Source of the DNA: Whalleya microplaca
Taxonomy: Eukaryota > Ascomycota > Sordariomycetes > Xylariales > Xylariaceae
Reading direction: 5' to 3'
DNA: 64,000 nucleotides
NCBI GenBank assembly: GCA_022497155.1
Contig: MU385714.1
Coordinates: 248,001-312,000 of the forward strand
The translations under genes were made by a program, and so were the position numbers. The notes beneath the pieces were generated by a model. The model worked only from the letters and a program-made list of their open reading frames with translations, had not been told where the DNA came from and did not search any database. Shown in pieces: positions 47,214 through 59,602 of the stretch (the first letter of the stretch is position 1; each line of letters begins with the position of its first letter).

Positions 47214-50107
47214 TCACGGATCTACCCAAATCACGCTGCGACGCTCCGGAGCGTGATACGGAAGTGGTGACGTCTGGGCTGTATGGTGCGTTGGTGCGGG
47301 ACGCGCCAGATACGGTTGTTGATCATGATACTCTATTCGAGGTGACCTAGCTTGGCTAGATCCAATAGGTGCATAAAAGTGATTTTCTGCTCGACCATGG
47401 TGTGGATGAGAGGCTGACGCGAAGCTCGACCGCTCCGGGAAACCGTATTGGCTGCTTCCGTAAGGCCTAAATTTCGTGTCAGCTAATAGGAATTCCAAAC
47501 CCAAAGAAAGCTAGAGAGACTATATATAGACCAAGCCCATTATAAGTCTTCTAAACATATTTAACTTACACCTCGACCCGGGGAGGTCCAGAAGGAACAA
47601 CTCGAACCTCCCGGTGCACATTGCCAGACCTTTCGATTGGGTTACGCACTACCTGGTGGCTGCGTGGAATTTCTCCGCGATGAATGGATTGATAGTCAGG
47701 ATCGTCAACTACAATACGGCGAGGTGGCTCGCTCGGTGGTAGTCTATAAAACAAAGGTTGTCCGGGTTCAGAATGGTTGATGTTAGGGTGGGGGTCAAAT
47801 GCCTTCTGGGTACGAGCATCCCGGTGATCAATATATACGACACGTGAAGTATCTTGAATACGAGGGTCCCCCCGAGCAGGAACTTCGCGGATGACCTCGT
47901 CCCTTCTTACTGGAAGCATATCGTAATTTTCGTAGTTGGGAGGCCCTCGCACTTCGACTAGTCGGTGGGTATTACCGTTACCTATAGCTGGGTCTGCTCT
48001 TGTCCTGGGCGGCATATCATCACGATAGTATGGTAACGCCTCTTCTCCGGAAACTGGATATAGCCGGTATTGAGATGAAGAATTGATAGTAGTCCCAGGC
48101 GGTGCAAGCGAACTATCTGCAAGATACCCCGAGGGCGCGCGTCGCGAATCTTCAACCCGACCTTGATGACCGATGTGGGCAAACGAAGAGCCAGAGGGCG
48201 CACCATGATCCTGAGAGTACGTTGCGACACGACGTCGTTTTATTGCCACTTCATCACCACCAAGAATTCTTGGAGATCGAGGACGCGCAATGGGGCCTGC
48301 GGTCTCATACTCGGATTGCGAAACGATACGAGCGTCTGTAGACTGTTGGGAGTTACGATATACAACGACCGGAGAAGCCTGCGGTTCCCGAGAGACGACA
48401 GGTGAAGCAGGTTCGATAGATTGTACAAGCATATCTTCAAATCCTCTTCTTACCGGAGATATGGGAATTGATGAGCGGCTGTAACTTGCTCGCGGCGGCC
48501 CAACTTTGGGCCTGTGACTTTCTGGAATTTGCACAAACTGAGATGGAGCACGCATACGGGTCTCTGGAGGACCCTGACGCATTACACTTGATCTCTCCGA
48601 TTGAAAGCCATCGACAAAACGGGGCGAGGCTGTTTGTAGTTCAAAATTGTCCGGCGATTGATCAATGTTTGGAGTACGATGCGTTACCAGTGGTGGCTCA
48701 CGACCGAGCTGAACAACTCTAGCAGAGCCTGATCTCCTTGTAGAATCTAGAGAGGCAGCTGGTACGAGAGGGACTGGACCAGAGCCATTAGTGTGGCCAT
48801 TCTCATAGGATGAGTCTGCGAGGGCTTCAGCAGCAGCAGCATATCTCCTAAATCGTTGTTGCGTCTTGCGAGCTGTCCTTCTTTCGGCTCTTGTAATCAC
48901 CTTTTGTCTGGGCTGTGTCAGAATGCCTGGGACGGAGGGATCACGTCTCTGGCCCCGGGCGGCCGAGTGGTGCGTAGTAGGTAATGCGGCGGGCTTCGCG
49001 CTGGCATATTGTACTACAGTGTCGTCTGTGCTAGAAGATTCGTCCTCGGAATCTTCCTCAGTATCGGAGATTTCAATGACTTCGCGGAGGATTTCATCGA
49101 GCTGGTCACGACCCGTTTCTTCATCCCCTCGCCACTTGACGATGATGTCTAAGCATGGCTTCTCTACAGCTTTTCGAGCATTGGCCCAATCAGACTCCCT
49201 GAGTAGTTCATCATAGCGCGTATGGGTGTGTCTGATGTGAGCTAGCGCTGCGAGTTGAACTCGACGTGCTAATGTCAGCTCTTTCGCCATGCCAACCTTA
49301 TACTCGCCTTTGAATTTGCCATCCTATAATACAGATAGCATATTAATATCAACTATCGAGTAAATTGCTTGAAGGGGAGAATAAGGGAATACCTTTTGAA
49401 AAGCATGTTGTATGATTTCGTGACGATCAGTATTCGGTATCCGAGGGAAGAGATCTCGCAAGACGGCATCGGCCTCGCGGTTAATGTCTGTCTGACTCTG
49501 CGGGATCGGTTCGGGTTCGCCAGGCCGACGAGTTCGGGTAGCACGATCAGAATATCCGTATTTCTTCAACTGCTCCCGGGCTTGGTCAACAATTACCTGT
49601 CGGAAGTGGTAGCCAGCGCGGTTCATGTGGTGTTCAAGATTTTCTGGATTTTTGGAGTCCTGGAACAAGATCAAGTCAGTATTAGGGGAAAGGTAGGTGA
49701 AGAATGGCGGCCTGGACGTACTGATACGATGAAAATCATGGCATCTTGCTCTCGTGAGCGTTCCTTACACAATTGTGACAACTCGGGATGTCCGGTAGGA
49801 ATGAATTCAAATCCTGGCGGTGGATGTCTATCGGTTGTGATCTGTTCCTGGTAAGTACTGTACTATACGACGATATCGTCTTCGCCACGGCATCTACCTG
49901 GAATTCCAGCTTCTTCTGCTTCCTCTCTGTATTCTCGACGGACTCGAAATAGGTTTTGTGTTTCATCTTGGGCGGCTCTTTCAACGGATTCAGGTTCCGC
50001 CATATGCGATCTGTGTACTGTTGTGCTCTTTCCATCTTTGCGCGACGGTTCAGGGCCTGAACGCCTCGCGAAGGCGCTGGGGCCTTCTTCTTTTCTCTCG
50101 TCATCAC
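47214..50107 (-). CDS. DUF2293-domain protein with long disordered C-terminus
   Basis: Five exons in transcript order: 50107..49898, 49847..49722, 49659..49393, 49323..47570, 47466..47214, giving 869 residues. The basic N-terminus (MTREKKKAPAPSRGVQALNR) and segments such as DSKNPENLEHHMNRAGYHFR precede the conserved domain, GKFKGEYKVGMAKELTLARR...ALAHIRHTHTRYDELLRESD...CLDIIVKWRGDE, which I recognise as DUF2293. The remaining ~500 residues are Arg/Pro/Ser-rich, with many RxxSP and RR motifs, and look disordered. The role is unknown; the basic composition hints at a nuclear protein. Introns are 50, 62, 69 and 103 nt. The last donor (GTAAGT at 47569) restores the frame after what otherwise reads as a stop just beyond PSGPPRVEV. 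Confidence 0.85.
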
Positions 50108-50855
50108 GACAGAAATCCTAGTCTTACCATATAGAAAGTGACGGACTGTGAGTGATACAAATACGAAGAAAAGAAAAGGTCATATAATATGGTGGCTACA
50201 CTGCACGGCTACCGCATCATATCCGGGTGGATGGATTGCGCGCCTTTTTGGCCTAAGATCCTGTCGGCGGTCAAAACAGAGAGCAAGACGGAAATAACCT
50301 TGCTGGGCATATGATGAAAGGAAATGGTCACAGGATCGCTAGAAATAGACGACCGGGTGTTGGCTTTCCAGAAACAAACGCCTCTTGTGCCGGGCGCCAG
50401 GAGAATAGAAATTAGCACTGGGGCTGGGACGTGAACAATATAGTACGCCTCTCTGGCTTCGGGCGCGATGGAATGAGAGGAATGTGTAAGGTCAATCGGC
50501 GACGCGGTCGCTGGTTGGGTCGAAGAGACGGTACTTATACATCAGCGGCGACCCATAATAAATCATGACCCATTTCTGCCATTCCTCACCTGGGCAGCTG
50601 GGCAAATCATGGGTCCGTGCAGCATGTTGGTACATGCATTTGTATATGTGGCTAGTGTGACTGTGTGTGTGTGTGTGCTTGTGTGGCGTAGCCCATCAAA
50701 TGTTTTCCGATCCGTTGAGGCGCAGGCATCCACACCTCCAGCGGGCCCGGCTAATCGCTTGTCGCTTTTCTCTCACAGACAACCGTTTCGTGAAGCCGAG
50801 CTTCAGAGTCGACATCCATTCCTTCAATTCCGCCTCCACGCCCATCCACCCCGCC
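50108..50855. other. Divergent intergenic region (DUF2293 / ATP5)
   Basis: About 750 bp. It contains a GTGTGTGT run near 50660 and a pyrimidine-rich stretch directly before ATP5. It should hold both promoters. Confidence 0.45.
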
Positions 50856-51741
50856 ATGCTGTCCCGACAGGCAATCCGCTCAATTCGAGCGGCAGCTCCC
50901 CAGCGAACACTCGCCCGCATCCCCGCGCGTTCTTTCGCCGCTGCCGCTCCTACTACTACCCAATATGTCAAGCCTCCAGTCGCCGTCTTCGGTCTCGATG
51001 GCACCTATGCCACAGCTCTGGTACGCAATTTCCCTGATCGAGCTCGAGTTTCTCAAGACACCTGAGCGAGCCCAATTGGATAGTTCAGGCCTTGTCTACC
51101 AATATACAATTGCCAAGAGACGTTTGTACAGCCTGGTTAACAGTTGAGCTATTTAGTACACAGCAGCAGTGAAGTCGTCTGCCCTCGAGCCAACCGCCAA
51201 AGCCCTGAACGCCCTGCACGAGCTCTACAACAAGGACGCCAAATTAGCCGCTGTTCTCAACACGCCCACGCTCACGATCGCTGACAAGAATGCCATCGTT
51301 GCCGAGCTTCAGAAGTCGCTTGGTGCAGCCAACGCAAACGAGACCGTCAAGAACTTCCTAGCTACCCTGGCCGAGAACAACCGTCTAGGAATACTAGAGG
51401 GTGTCTGCCAAAAGTTCGCCGAGATCATGAGCGCCTCCCGGGGCGAGGTTGAGATGGTCGTCACTAGCGCTCAGGTAAATTTTGGCCCTGTACATGCGCA
51501 TCCGTTAATTGTATTATACTAATAAGGGTTTTAGCAATTGGACAACAAGACTCTCTCCCGTCTCGAAAACGCTGTCTCAAAATCCTCATACGTCGGCCAG
51601 GGCAAGAAGCTGAAAGTGACCAACCAGGTCAACCCAGACATCGTCGGTGGATTGGTTGTCGAAATTGGTGACCGAACAATTGACCTCTCTGTCTCGGCAA
51701 GAATTGCCAAGATGAACAAGCTTCTCACTGACACCCTGTAA
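50856..51741 (+). CDS. ATP5: ATP synthase subunit 5 / OSCP, mitochondrial
   Basis: Three exons (50856..51020, 51157..51474, 51535..51741) with introns of 136 and 60 nt, all phase 0, give 229 residues. OSCP sits on top of F1 and ties it to the peripheral stalk of ATP synthase. The start is an Arg/Ala-rich presequence (MLSRQAIRSIRAAAPQR...ARIPARSFAAA). The mature start VKPPVAVFGLDGTYATALYT matches fungal OSCP. Helical N-domain features follow, then FAEIMSASRGEVEMVVTSAQ. The C-terminal domain includes LKVTNQVNPDIVGGLVVEIG and ends VSARIAKMNKLLTDTL. The ATG has a strong CCGCC-ATG context. Confidence 0.95.
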
Positions 51742-52348
51742 AACTATCTTCTTTGTATCGAGGTTTGAGCTGGGAAGCATGGAGACGGGATATGACTGGG
51801 GGCGGTTTGTCTTCAGAGACACCATTGTGTATAGAGGCATGAAATAGAAGAAGCATTCGTCCCAAATTTTACCGTTTTATCCTAAAGTGAACATAAATGC
51901 ACAAATTTCGTCTACTTCACAAATCAAAGCCATGCTGATGGAGCTATAGATGGATATATCAAAGGAATCGAGTATTCGTTCGTACTCCTGTATAGTCTTA
52001 AGACCAAACAAGCCATATTGCACTATTACAACATAGTCACTATTTCGCAATCAAAGGGATTCTAGACATTGGCAATGCGAATTGGTAAGCAACAAAACGT
52101 TTATACATGCTATTATATCTGTCATTTGGTCTTGACCCCCTATAAAAATCTATCTACCCGTGTATTGTAGGATCAACACCAGCAAACCTCACCCACCCAA
52201 TAGGCCCCCAAGTATGAATAAATAATATCGCAACACCACATTAGATTCCCACTCCTCTCGCGCTCTTTATTGCCTCTCTCTATGCATTTCTATAGGTCAA
52301 ATTCGTATCATCGAAACAACAAAAGCAAATAGAACAGCGCTATGTGGT
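51742..52348. other. Convergent intergenic region (ATP5 / GH63-like)
   Basis: 600 bp, AT-rich, between two 3' ends. Nothing recognised. Confidence 0.4.
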
Positions 52349-55300
52349 CTAAGCATGGGTCTCGTACTCATCACCATCGGCATAGCCTTGCTCTTGGTGA
52401 TCCTGGACCCGCTGGAGCTGCTCTTGGATGTATTGATGTAGGTGGGCATCCGCCTCTTTTCGCTGGGCTTCCTTTTCGGGATCATCTGGCGCGACGCTGC
52501 GGACGTCGATTTCGTCGCCATTGATCGAGGCATCGAAGTCGCTCCGGGCGCCAATGGACCTTGCCGTAGATGACCGACGTATGTGGCCTGGCCTCCGGCC
52601 CTTTGAGCCGCCAGCGTTTTGGTGTCGATGGAAGATGTCGTCAAAGTAGTGCGCCATGCCCACGGATGGCGTGCGTGGTGTCTGTGGGAGACGGCAGTTT
52701 ATGCTTTCCAGACGTTAGTGTATAGAACTTCCAGGTTTGTTTATGAATAGCTTACCCAGTATCATGTATAACCCGAGCGATCAAACCCGTCCAGCCGCAC
52801 TGATGTGTCGCACCTAACCCTCGTCCAGTATCGCCGTCAAAGAATTCGTGAAACCACATATGGTCCCTCCAGTGCGGGTCGAAATCAAGTAAGTCGTTTC
52901 CGGCATTGATACTCCGGCGTCCATCGTCACCGCGAGCAAACAAGTGTTGTAACCGGTGCTGGATCTCCTCAGAGACATGTCCTAAATGCATATAATCCCC
53001 GGAACCGGTAGGACACTCGACTTGGAAGTTAGGTCCGTAGAACAAGAAGAATCGCTGTAGAGACTCCACGAGTAAAAAGTTGACGCAGAGCCAAATAGGG
53101 CCTCTCCAATTGCTGTTTCCGCCAAATAGACCACTATCGGAGTCGCCTGGTACGTATCCTACAGTGAATTTCTGGCCGTTGACATCCATGGAGTACGGAT
53201 GGTCCTTGTGGTATTTAGACAGGGATCGAATGCCATGCTCACTGAAGAATTCGTCTTCATCGAGCATGCGCTTTAGAATCTGTTCCAGCCGGTCTTTGCT
53301 AACCATCGCCAGTAGGATACGGTTCCCCTTGCCCCTTTTCCGGATACTGGCCATATTCCTCTCGGCCAAGTCACACCTGTTTTCCACGAACCAATCAACG
53401 CGCTTCTTGAAGGATGGGAGTTTGTTGATCAGCTCCGGCTCCAAAGTCAGTGTGGCGTAGAGTGGAATTAGTCCGACCAGCGATCGGACAGGGAGCTGTT
53501 GAATCCATGGTCCGCCCCAAGAGATTGCATCGTAGTAGAAACCGTCTTCATCGTTCCACAAAGACTTCTCGTCCTTGCCCGCCTTGAAAGTCATAGCATC
53601 GCTAATGAAGATAAAATGCTCGAAGAACTTGGAAGCAATATCCTCGTATATTCGCCGGTGTTTGGCCAGCTCAAGTGCGATATTCAGCATGCATAAGGAA
53701 TAAAACGCCATCCAACCCGTGCTGTCAGCTTGTTCAAGAACACCGCCAGTTGGGAGCGGCTCCGAGCGATTGAAGAGCCCAATATTGTCGAGTCCGAGGA
53801 AACCACCCTCAAAGACATTCTTGCCATCCATGTCCTTTCGGTTAACCCACCAAGTGAAGTTCAAAAGTAGCTTTTGGAAAACTCTCTCGAGGAAATCGAT
53901 ATCTTCTTTTCCATACAACTTACGCTCAATCTTGAAAACTCGAAAAGTTGCCCAAGCATGGACTGGCGGGTTCACATCGCCAAAATTCCATTCGTACCTA
54001 GTATCGTATCAGCACACTCGTACGACAATATTCCAAAGTCTGTTAACGTACGCAGGGAGTTGCCCATTTGGATGAAGGTACCATTCCCTTGTAAACAAGT
54101 CGATTTGCTTCTTAGCGAACTCCGGATCGATCATAGCAAGTGGAATGCAGTGGAACGCGGAGTCCCAGGCCGCAAAGAATGGATACTCCCACGAATCTGG
54201 CATTGATAAGATGTCGTCAATATGCAAGTGTTTCCACTGGGAGTTCCTGACTGCGGCCCGCTCTGGGGGTGGTGGGGGCTGAGCGGGATCACCACACTAT
54301 AGCATTGGGAGTTAGTATTTGCTCTTCTAGATAATCTGACGAATTGTCAGGAACTCCAAGGCCTGTCTCAGGAGCTTTCGGTTTCTGAATATACCCTAAA
54401 GGGTAATTTCAGTCACTGAAACAGCTGAAGCAGGCCAGAAGAGGGAATATATGACTCCGGATGCTACTCACAGCCCATTGATCCCAGATGAACTGGTAGT
54501 ACTGTTTACACCACATCATACCCGAGAACGCCTGGCGCTGGATGCTGCGCAAGTCGTCAGACATCGGCAGTGGGCTGATCCTGTAGTAGAAATCGTCTGC
54601 TTCCTCTCTTCTCTTTTCGATGATGTCGTCGAACTCTTCTTCGTCGAGATAAGTCGCGCCTTTTCTTGAGAATCGAAAACGGACAACTGCCATCGAAATC
54701 AGCCCCTATTCATAGTAGCGTAATTGTACGAACACACCTGCGCATTCGCCGGGACTCACGCCCCCTGACTCGTTGAACTGGAACCATGCGGCACATTTCG
54801 TGCCCGTCTTGGCTGGGTTCACAGCCGCCTTCTTACCGTCGACGATATACCGGTGGATAGCATCTTTCACATACGGGACCTTATTTTCCCCGCCGTACAA
54901 GAACTCATAATTGGTGTCATTGTCAGTAAAGAGGAGTTCTGGTTCCACATCTTCCCCACTCGTACCAACACCGGGAGAAGGAGAGTATAGCACATATCGA
55001 TCACCTAGCTTATAGTGCGTCGACTTGGCCATATTCTCATCCGCGTGGGAAATGTTCGGTTTCTTGTCCTCGGGCTCCCTTCCCCAGGCCCACGTGTTTC
55101 GAAACCAGACGTGAGGTATGATGTGGAGAGGAGCTGGATCCGGCCCTCGGTTCCAAGCAGTCACCCGGAAGAGGATCTCTTCAGGGTCATCCGCCTCCTT
55201 TGCAGTCTCAATAATAATGTCCCAGTACCTGTCTTCCTTGAATATACCAGTGTCAGTTATCTGGTATTCCTTGTCAAGCTTCGATCTCTCGGCGTTTTCC

Positions 55301-56050
55301 TTTACAAGCTCTTCGTACGGGAAGGCTTTCTGTGGGTACTTATACAGGAATTTCATATAAGAATGCTAGAAGGGTGTAAGTACAATCGCGGTAGGAGGTC
55401 GTGTGTTGTTCGGGATCTTACTGTCTAAGAGTAGAAAATATATCATTAGCAAGCAACTTAACATGGCTATCATTGAAAACGTACAGGTGTATTATCAAGG
55501 TGGAAGTGAGCTTCCTTGACGCTTTCACCATGATTGCCTTGGGGATTGGCCAAACCGAACAGTCGTTCTTTGAGGAAGGGACTGACTAGTCGTCAGCAGG
55601 ATGTGCTTCGTGATGTAGGCGGCTAGATACAGACTCTTCCTCGTTCCAGAAAGCAAAGGCGATGTTCTGCAGGCCGTGGGTATCTGAAACTCCAGCAATC
55701 CCATCTTCGCCCCAACGAAACGCTCGAGATCGGGCATCGTCGTGTGTAAAATCTGCATGCAACAACTGTTAGTAATGTAGCGAGGAAATGTGACTACAAG
55801 GAGCGGCAACCAGAGTACTCACGGCTCCAGGCATCGCCATTTGCGCTATAGTCCTCTCGTACTGTATGTCTCGAGTTAGTTCATGATTCGGAGTAACATG
55901 TCTCAAAGTCTCAGAGGTTGGCTTGCCTGTAGCCCATTGCCGCTCAGCAACATAAGGACCCCATCTCTTCCAGTACTTGCTACGACTACTGTCTTCCTTG
56001 AGGCGCTTCTCTTCCTCGGTGAGATACTCGTGGTTATCGACCACAACCAT
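52349..56050 (-). CDS. GH63-like (alpha/alpha)6 glycosidase, probably cytosolic
   Basis: Ten exons: 56050..55927, 55861..55823, 55752..55635, 55581..55485, 55424..55422, 55365..54738, 54686..54472, 54296..54052, 53997..52756, 52703..52349, giving 1021 residues. No signal peptide follows [17 protein letters not shown]. Motifs include [120 protein letters not shown] and [20 protein letters not shown]. These fit the bacterial/fungal GH63-related group rather than ER glucosidase I; the substrate is unknown. The first intron is GC-AG and exon 5 is a single codon (see findings). The last ~100 residues are charged and disordered. An upstream in-frame ATG at 56134 would add 28 residues. Confidence 0.9.
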
Positions 56051-56931
56051 GTTTGACAACGACGATGCACTAGCTGGTCGACTTGGTTGGAGTAGGGATA
56101 GATAATACGATAATACCTTGAGAATCGAGGGCACAGAGCTAGGGAAGTATTAAGGGAGCGCCAGATAGCACTGGAACAAATTGCTACGAAGCTATGTAAG
56201 AGGAGAGGAGAACGACGACAAAGGAAGAGAGAAAATATAGGTAGAATCGTAATGCTACCTAAAGACGTAGATCAATCCAGGTACATGGGTAGCTTGTTAG
56301 ACTGTTAGACGCCACTATATCTCATTCGGGCAAGCCGGCGGGCTGGCATGTAGATAACGAACTAACCTTAGACCTGGGTAGCTACAGATGTTAGGTATCA
56401 AACGGATTGACGGAGCGTCATCTGCAAGCAACTCCGCTGTGAGGGGTACATTGGGAGCGGGGAGGAATGACATCATTCTGTATATTAGCAATTGTTGTAC
56501 CAGATTTAAAAAGGACTTATCCCTACTCCCCTATTTCTAATGCCAGCCTAGTCCTCACCTATATATATATCCTCGCATAGCAGAGCTTCATCTTCCCATT
56601 ACATCATACTATTTGAAACGCACAAGGTCATTGCCGAAGACAAGTGAATCTCGATCAAGTCTGAAGCTGGCAAGAGTCGTTTGATTTCGTCAATTCACAG
56701 CCGGCTGGCCTAAAGGTGATATATCTGCATAGTCGGTTCCAACTTCTGTGTACTTCGACATGCCAAATCCATTCCAATTCTACCCTGATAACCATCGTGA
56801 TTAGCAACACTGGCCAGTACCAGTGCTGTCTTCCTCTAGCTCCAACATCCCTCCTTCTGACAAGCCTGCTTTGTCAATACCCGGCACCTAAAACTTCCTG
56901 TTGACGACAAGCCGAGCTAGATGCAGCCATA
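56051..56931. other. Intergenic region upstream of the GH63-like gene
   Basis: About 880 bp between the 3' end of the RasGEF gene and the start of the GH63-like gene, both on the minus strand. It should hold the GH63-like promoter. No gene seen. Confidence 0.4.
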
Positions 56932-59602
56932 CTATGACTTCGCAAACCAGGGGAACTTCTTCTTCCCGGGATCGACCGTACCGCCACTGGGCGACTCTAC
57001 CTCAATACTGCGCGTGTAAATGTCCTATGATAAGAAGTTAGTATCAAATTCTGCCTTTTTTTTTTTTCAATTTGCGTGTATAGCAATCGATGGCTTACCT
57101 CTTCATCTATGGGCATGAGGCAGTCTAAGATGAGCTCTCTTGCTGTGTCGTGCTTCGAGAGGTTCGGATAAGGAGTACCTTGACTCTTCATTATCGGTAG
57201 CAGGATCTCTCCAAGAACCTCAAATTTCTTCCAATTTATTCGATCGCCTTGAGGTCCTACAAGTGTCATGCTTCCCTCTTCAGCCGAAACAAGGTCCCTA
57301 CGATGTAACGGAATGAAAGGAATGCGTGGCAACGGCGAGTTCTCCCAAGCTAGTCGATAGGCAAAGTGACTCTTCTGCGTTCCCATCAGGAGCACTAGTC
57401 TCGCAAAGCGCTTTTGCACATCTGCGGGCACAAGTGCTCTCGTCTGAGAAAGGCGATGAATGGATGTTCCGTTGATGCCAGCTAGGACGGCTGCGAGGCC
57501 ATTGTAGTTGTTGAGCTGTCTCAATTTCAAAGCAATGTTCATAAATTTCTCCAACATCTGCGCTCGATGCTTAGCCTTGTCGCGCATGAGAATCATATTG
57601 GATACCCATATCGCGATGTGATTGAAATGGGCGATCATGCGGTTGACATTCTTCATAGCCCTACACTTCTCTTTCTGCTCAGAATTCAAGCTGACATGCC
57701 GCACCAAATCCCGTATGCGGATGGAAGAGAACATGACCCAGTCAATCCGCGTCATCTCGTCCGCAATGTCGTCATTAGAGGTGTCAATGAAGATGTGGTA
57801 TCGGAATTTAGTCAGGGGCAGTGTATAAGTAGGTACCATTGTTGCAGCTTCCCGTTCGTAATCCTCATATGAATGGAACTGGAACGAGTGCATCTTCCCA
57901 GCGGCCACGCCATCCGTGTTTAGAGACGAACTAGCCGAGGGTCGTCGTTCTACAGGTTCACCCACGCTCAAGGAGTTCATGCTGTCCATGAGATCAGGCT
58001 CACGCTTGGGGGGTGCGTCCTTGGTTGCCTGCGGATCTTCGATGCTATCCGATTTCGCCCAGCCCGTATCGTCATCCTCAATCACGCTGGTCTCTAATGT
58101 CCTCCGCATCTGCTGGGACGCAGCGGAAAATATTGGTTCGGTTGATAAATGTCTTATGAACTCCTCCAGCTTTCTTCTCGTAGTTGGCCGTGCAAAATCT
58201 CCGGGATAAGCCGCGACCCATTTAGCAACTACTTCGATGATTCGTAGTTGTGTGGCCGTCTTGGTGAGATAGTGAACTGACTTGTCATCCTTAACACGGT
58301 CCAGCCGTGATAAGATGGATGAAAAAAGCTCTCCGGGGGCTGCAAACTTGCGATACAAACACAGGAATACATCTGAGAAGTTATTGTCTGCTCTGGAAAA
58401 TTTCGGAGCAAGAAGACGGTCAATCAACTCCTCAAAGGTAACGCCAAGTTTCTTTACCGGCCTTTCAAAGACTGCTTCGTCGGTCCGTTGCAGCAAGGGT
58501 ATATCGTCCGAATATCTCAAAGAATCTGCATCTGAGTCGTCAACATCGAGGAACGAGGGCGCATTTTGAGAACGATCCAATCTGATGCCCGGCGTGCGAA
58601 GCATGCTAGAAACAGTTTGGGTAGAATCGTCTTCCGGACTGTCGGCGAAATGACCAGTCACATGATTACCGGTATAATCAACTCGAGGGGATCTCGAAGA
58701 GTGTCGATAATCGCCTGGCTGGGCAGGGAAGTTCCTGAGCAGGGACATATCAGAGCTAGCGCGGCTATGTTTGCTGTGCTGGCTTAAGGGTCGGGTGTTC
58801 GTCGTCTCTATGGGAAAATCAAGATGCGCCGCCGAAGCCGCTCGGCGTCTTGCACCCATCCCTTCTGCACCATCCGCATCTGTATATTCTGTTAGTCATG
58901 ATGAAGATTACATGATCATACGTATAGCCTGGCATAGGTATACTGCCATAGTCGCTCCCACCATTTATTCCCCCCACAACGCTTAAAGAATCCTTATTGA
59001 GGGAGTTACTTGCCTTGATTTCTCAACACTAGCGCCTTGAGGAGTGTAGATAGAGCCATCCTCGCGCTTTCAGGTTTGCTGGCAGAGGTCTTGAAGGTTG
59101 CGAGACATGATTGACAGGCTGCGGCTACCGCCTCCGTATCAATGTGTCTCAGATTCTCTGGATTGTCGCACTTCGTCGCGACGAGAACCGCTGGTAGAGA
59201 TGAATTCACGAGTGCATCTGCTCAATTAGTCTCAATTTCCGTCAAGGGTAATCTCGAGATATTCTTAGCGAGATAAAGTGACAGTGACCACTTACTGAGA
59301 GTTTGGGGTAGCTCTATGATGCTCTCCCTGTTCATTACATCATACAGAATCAAGACGCCATTCACACGAGGCATAATGACACCGCCCATCTGTTTCGGCC
59401 ATTTGATCTGTCGGTCGGGGTCCACGTCAAAATATTCGAGATCCAACTCAAATAAAGTAACGGCATATGGCAGATTATCGATGTTGATGCGTGCTGTGGT
59501 AGGATTGGGGCCTGGAACACGCGGCAAGGACATGGCTCTCTGTATGAAATGGGACTTGCCAACTCCATTAGCCCCTATGATAGCAATGTTGAGGCTCTCC
59601 AT
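56932..59602 (-). CDS. Ras-like GTPase domain fused to Ras guanine nucleotide exchange factor
   Basis: Four exons (59602..59296, 59217..59014, 58879..57099, 57024..56932) give 794 residues. Residues 1-165 resemble a small GTPase: P-loop IGANGVGKSHF at about 10-17, a KQMGGVIMPRVNGVLILYDV segment and a G4-like VATKCDN. No DxxG G3 motif is visible, so the domain may not hydrolyse GTP. A Ser-rich linker leads to a RasGEF_N segment (VTFEELIDRLLAPKF, about 317) and then a Cdc25-homology catalytic domain at about 550-780 (FNHIAIWVSNMILM, LRQLNNYNGLAAVLAGINGT, FEVLGEILLPIMKSQGTPYP). The last exon adds DIYTRSIEVESP...KKKFPWFAKS. Intron 2 is GC-AG (GCAAGT). The protein should activate a Ras-family GTPase at membranes. 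A start at 59641 would add 13 residues. Confidence 0.9.
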
